From the NCBI RefSeq assembly GCF_003992055.1, contig NZ_RQVD01000006.1, positions 1 to 64,000 of the forward strand: DNA of 64,000 nt. Direction: 5' to 3'. Within the stretch, counting starts at the first letter, position 1. The number at the start of each line of letters is the position of its first letter. Shown here in pieces: positions 61,303 to 64,000 of the stretch. This stretch comes from Veillonella sp. CHU740 (lineage in GTDB: Bacteria; Bacillota; Negativicutes; Veillonellales; Veillonellaceae). Both the position numbers and the translations under genes were made by a program. The notes beneath the pieces are model-generated. The model made no database searches. It had not been told where the DNA came from and saw nothing but the letters and a program-made list of their open reading frames with translations.

Positions 61303-61388
61303 GAAATGATACTCAGATTAAAGTAGGCGATGTAGTTCGGCGAAGAGGCCCATTTGTTAGTCGTATGAGACAGCAAATGGGCTTTTTT
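61303..61388 (+). ncRNA. Candidate iron-regulated small RNA or leader attenuator
   Basis: From the predicted start near 61303 to the terminator at 61348-61388 is about 86 bases with no open reading frame. A perfect promoter and a strong terminator bracket it. It could be a free RyhB-like small RNA, or an attenuated leader of the AraC gene that starts 11 bases later. Confidence 0.45.
61348..61388 (+). terminator. Intrinsic terminator upstream of the AraC gene
   Basis: GCCCATTTG (61348-61356) and CAAATGGGC (61374-61382) form a perfect 9-bp stem followed by six T. AAAGGAG for the next gene follows at once. Confidence 0.85.
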
Positions 61389-61399
61389 AAAGGAGAATT

Positions 61400-62401
61400 A
61401 TGAAACAAACTAAAACAAAATCATTAGAAAAGTATAAACCCAAGGTAATGGATTTACATATGCTCTCTTCCACTGATGTAGATGGTGCTACTGTATATGA
61501 AATGAATATGCCCCATGGAAATGCGAAAATGATTAGTCATTTTATATTTGATGGGGTGGAATTGACATTTCAGGAAGTGTCTATGAAGGAAATTAAACAT
61601 CAAGCGAAGCCTTTAGAAGGAATGTTTGAAATACATTACTGTAAAGAAGGACGTATAGAATGTGCATTTGATAATGGTCGTATTTTATATATGGATGAAA
61701 ATGATGTTTCCGTAGGTTGGAAAGAATCCCCCGGGTATGTACACTCTACAAAATTTCCGACGTCTTATTATAAAGGAATCAATTTATCCATATACATTCC
61801 AAAGGCACAAGCTATGGTTAATAAGTTTGTAGGTCATGATCGTATTAACTTGAGAGAGATTTGCAATCGCTTCTGTCAAGATTTTGAGTTTGGTTTTGTG
61901 TGCCGCAGAGAGTCTAGATTAAGTGAAATTTTTAAAAGCCTCTATGATTTACCGAGAGATATCAAGTCTAATCTATTCCAATTGAAATGCATGGAAATTA
62001 TACTACTTCTTAGTACTATGACCGCAGATCGTGATTGTTGCATGCCGTACTTTGAAAGAAAGCATGTTGAGAGTGTAAAAGAAATGCATGAATTTTTGAT
62101 AAAAAATTTAAACGAAAAACCGACCATAGAAGAACTGGCAAAAATGTATGGATTAGCCCCGACAGCTCTGAAAAAATGTTTCAAAGGCATTTACGGTACT
62201 AGCATACATCAATATATAAAACATGTACGAATCAAGGAAGCAGCAAAAGAATTATTAAAGTCAGATGAGAGTATTCTCAGCATAGCCAATAAGTATGGTT
62301 ATGAAAATGCTAGTAAGTTCGCCGAAGCATTTCGGGGTATTATTGGTTGTAAACCTAGTGAATATAGGAAGAAAAATAAAATGTCGGAATGGAGCGGTTA
62401 A
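61400..62401 (+). CDS. AraC-family regulator, PchR-like
   Basis: This 333-residue regulator has an N-terminal ligand domain (about 50-200) and a C-terminal double HTH (about 232-330; PTIEELAKMYGLAPTALKKCFKGIYGTSIHQYIKHVRIKEA and SILSIANKYGYENASKFAEAFRGIIGCKPSEYRK). The phrase LAPTALKKCFKGIYG and the domain layout resemble PchR-type siderophore-responsive activators. It lies behind a Fur-box-like promoter and before exbB-exbD-tonB, so control of iron acquisition is likely. Confidence 0.88.
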   Translation: MKQTKTKSLEKYKPKVMDLHMLSSTDVDGATVYEMNMPHGNAKMISHFIFDGVELTFQEVSMKEIKHQAKPLEGMFEIHYCKEGRIECAFDNGRILYMDENDVSVGWKESPGYVHSTKFPTSYYKGINLSIYIPKAQAMVNKFVGHDRINLREICNRFCQDFEFGFVCRRESRLSEIFKSLYDLPRDIKSNLFQLKCMEIILLLSTMTADRDCCMPYFERKHVESVKEMHEFLIKNLNEKPTIEELAKMYGLAPTALKKCFKGIYGTSIHQYIKHVRIKEAAKELLKSDESILSIANKYGYENASKFAEAFRGIIGCKPSEYRKKNKMSEWSG

Positions 62402-62490
62402 AAGCTTTTTAGAGTAGATTTAAAAATAATAAATTTGATATCATAACAACAGCTGATAAAAATTATCATATTTTTTAGGGAGGTAACAAC

Positions 62491-63126
62491 ATGGACAGCC
62501 TTTTATACATTGTACATTTATTTAACAGCGGTGGATTAGTAATGTATCCATTAGTCATTTTATCAATCATTGTCATTGCCATTGGGATTGAGCGACTCAC
62601 TTATTTTAAAGCTAATACAGCATCATTAAAAGAATTCAGTCACGATGTCTACTATGCAGTTAAAGAAAATGATTGGGCGAAAGCAAAAGAATTGTGTGCA
62701 GAGAATAAAACTGCTACAGGTCGTATTTTAAATGCAGGTTTAACATATTCCAAAAATGAAACTAGCATGAAAAATGCTTTCTCTGAACAAATGATGATTG
62801 AAGCATCTCACTTAAAAATTCATTTAGATTACTTGAGTGCGATCGTAACGATTTCTCCATTGTTGGGTTTATTGGGGACAGTATCTGGTATGATTGGTAC
62901 ATTCAGTGTCTTGGATAATGGTGCTGGTGCATCTGCTATTTCAGGTGGTGTAGGGGAGGCCTTGATTGCCACAGCAACTGGTTTGCTTGTAGCGATTTTA
63001 GCATTCTGTATATACACATACTTTAGCCATCGTATGGATGCAATCATCAATGATACAGAAACATTATCTGTAGTGTTATTAAATGGTATGAAAGAACAAT
63101 GGAGTGATTCTCATGTTTCAAAATAG
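62491..63126 (+). CDS. exbB: ExbB, TonB energising complex
   Basis: This is a 211-residue MotA/TolQ/ExbB proton-channel protein. It has three membrane segments (about 17-37, 115-140 and 155-185), with the family blocks LKIHLDYLSAIVTISPLLGLLGTVSGMIGTF and GGVGEALIATATGLLVAILAFCIYTYF. It forms the proton-driven motor with ExbD that powers TonB and outer-membrane receptors such as the one at 39654. AGGGAGGT precedes the start; it overlaps exbD by 14 bases. Confidence 0.95.
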   Translation: MDSLLYIVHLFNSGGLVMYPLVILSIIVIAIGIERLTYFKANTASLKEFSHDVYYAVKENDWAKAKELCAENKTATGRILNAGLTYSKNETSMKNAFSEQMMIEASHLKIHLDYLSAIVTISPLLGLLGTVSGMIGTFSVLDNGAGASAISGGVGEALIATATGLLVAILAFCIYTYFSHRMDAIINDTETLSVVLLNGMKEQWSDSHVSK

Positions 63127-63508
63127 TCGATTAAAAATGAAACCTGAGTTCATGATTGTGCCAATGATTGATATCATTTTCTTCTTACTGGTTTTCTTTA
63201 TGATGAATAGTATTGAAACCGTGGCACAAAAGTCCTTGGGTGTACAGTTACCACAAGCACAATCAGCAACACAAGTCAAACAAAGTCCTATTATTTTAAC
63301 ACTAGACAAAGAAGGACATATTTTGATTGACTCTAAACCGTATAGTATCGATGATGCACGTAGCTATATCAGTAGCAAAGTGGGTGAAAATCCAAATACG
63401 GCGGTACTATTGCAAGCAGATAAAAATACGCAACATGGATTCGTGGTTGCCATTATGGATATGCTAAAAACTATTGGGGTTAAGAAGTTCTCAATTGCGG
63501 CTAGCTAG
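63113..63508 (+). CDS. exbD: ExbD, TonB energising complex
   Basis: This 131-residue ExbD/TolR protein has a single membrane segment containing the proton-carrying Asp (PMIDIIFFLLVFFMMNS) and a periplasmic domain ending in TIGVKKFSIAAS. The ATG at 63113 is chosen because GGAG lies 8 bases upstream; a GTG 9 bases earlier overlaps that site. It is followed 12 bases later by tonB. Confidence 0.94.
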   Translation: MFQNSRLKMKPEFMIVPMIDIIFFLLVFFMMNSIETVAQKSLGVQLPQAQSATQVKQSPIILTLDKEGHILIDSKPYSIDDARSYISSKVGENPNTAVLLQADKNTQHGFVVAIMDMLKTIGVKKFSIAAS

Positions 63509-63520
63509 AAAGGATGAAGC

Positions 63521-64000
63521 ATGGAACAATTTATTTCCTGGAAAAAATCCTACTTGATTTCCATTTTGATCCACCTTCTATTAGCCGTTGTATTAGGCCT
63601 TACGTTGGTATCTGTGGTGGAACACAAACAAACTGAAAATGCCTTTGAAATTGATATGTCCATATCCGAAGATTTGAAAGCTTCTGCCGGTGGTGGTGGC
63701 GGTGGTGGTGGAGTATCCTTCCCACAACCACTTTCACAAGAAGTTGTACAAGCGAAAGTGCAAGCAGCACAACAAAGTATTTCATCTCCAGTACCAGTAG
63801 AAGATGCGGTGAATGTGCCTACATCTACATCCACTTCTGCAACAGGTAGTAGTGATGGTACTTCGAGCAATCAAGGCACTGGTGGTGGATCTGGTGGCGG
63901 TAATGGCACTGGAAACGGTACTGGTGATGGAGATGGTACAGGCTCTGGTAGCGGAGGCGGTTCTGGATCTGGCAGCGGTGGTGGCAATGGAGATGGTGTA
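63521..64000 (+). CDS. tonB: TonB, partial, with glycine-rich spacer
   Basis: The first 160 codons are present and the gene runs off the window end. It starts MEQFISWKKSYLISILIHLLLAVVLGLTL, a short cytoplasmic start followed by one membrane anchor with a His (H18), as in TonB. EIDMSISEDLKA and a run of eight Gly follow, then a Gln/Val/Ala-rich segment and from about residue 108 a Gly/Ser/Asn/Thr/Asp-rich tract to the edge. The usual TonB spacer is Pro-Glu/Pro-Lys rich, so this one is unusual. The C-terminal receptor-binding domain is not in the window. Position after exbD and an AAAGGATG ribosome site support the call. Confidence 0.8.
   Translation, partial: MEQFISWKKSYLISILIHLLLAVVLGLTLVSVVEHKQTENAFEIDMSISEDLKASAGGGGGGGGVSFPQPLSQEVVQAKVQAAQQSISSPVPVEDAVNVPTSTSTSATGSSDGTSSNQGTGGGSGGGNGTGNGTGDGDGTGSGSGGGSGSGSGGGNGDGV

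Overview
The window looks like chromosomal DNA of a low-GC, outer-membrane-bearing Firmicute (Negativicutes), most plausibly Veillonella or a close relative. This is an inference. It rests on Firmicute hallmarks (strong AGGAGG ribosome sites, a rapZ-yvcK-whiA cluster, a coproporphyrin-type heme pathway with HemQ, pyruvate:ferredoxin oxidoreductase) found together with diderm hallmarks (a TonB-dependent receptor, ExbB/ExbD and TonB). No rRNA, tRNA or CRISPR array was seen.

Layout. 1-580: two head-to-tail copies of a 261-base unit carrying a structured, terminator-ended RNA candidate. 582-5086: small membrane protein, CLC channel, MoaB/MogA protein, and a DUF47-PiT phosphate pair. 5115-11981: an Rrf2 regulator, cytochrome bd oxidase (cydA, cydB) and a single-chain CydD-CydC exporter. 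12069-14847: an unknown membrane protein and a minus-strand LysR pair. 14971-18868: a very large pyruvate:ferredoxin oxidoreductase behind a long leader. 18880-20616: two small genes of unknown role.

20686-39441 is a bacterial microcompartment (BMC) locus built on a glycyl radical enzyme. The plus-strand operon encodes the enzyme and its activase, shell proteins (PduB-like, two PduA-like, one with a long charged tail, one EutN-like pentamer, one PduU-like), two CoA-acylating aldehyde dehydrogenases, PduL, an iron alcohol dehydrogenase, a flavoprotein, a GlcG/PduO-like protein, an aquaglyceroporin, a PocR-domain sensor and an AraC-type response regulator. The likely substrate is 1,2-propanediol or glycerol, judged by the aquaglyceroporin and PocR. 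A divergent minus-strand arm encodes a PduT-like shell protein that keeps the iron-sulfur cysteine, followed by a TPR-DUF4037 nucleotidyltransferase-fold protein and a DUF4125 protein.

39654-50882 is one tightly overlapped operon: outer-membrane receptor, CobN-like chelatase, periplasmic binding protein, permease, ATPase, ChlI-like AAA protein and ChlD-like AAA/VWA protein. I read it as a tetrapyrrole (probably heme) import and metal-extraction system with a complete three-subunit chelatase. 51208-55385 is the terminal heme pathway: hemE, hemH and a HemY-HemQ fusion with a His-rich repeat linker and a strong internal ribosome site. 55645-59778 holds a HAD phosphatase, rapZ, yvcK and whiA. 61267-64000 is an iron-acquisition block: a Fur-box-like promoter over a small RNA candidate, a PchR-like AraC regulator, exbB, exbD and a TonB with a glycine-rich spacer that runs off the window end. 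Heme uptake, heme synthesis and cytochrome bd assembly form one theme across the window; anaerobic pyruvate and diol fermentation form the other.
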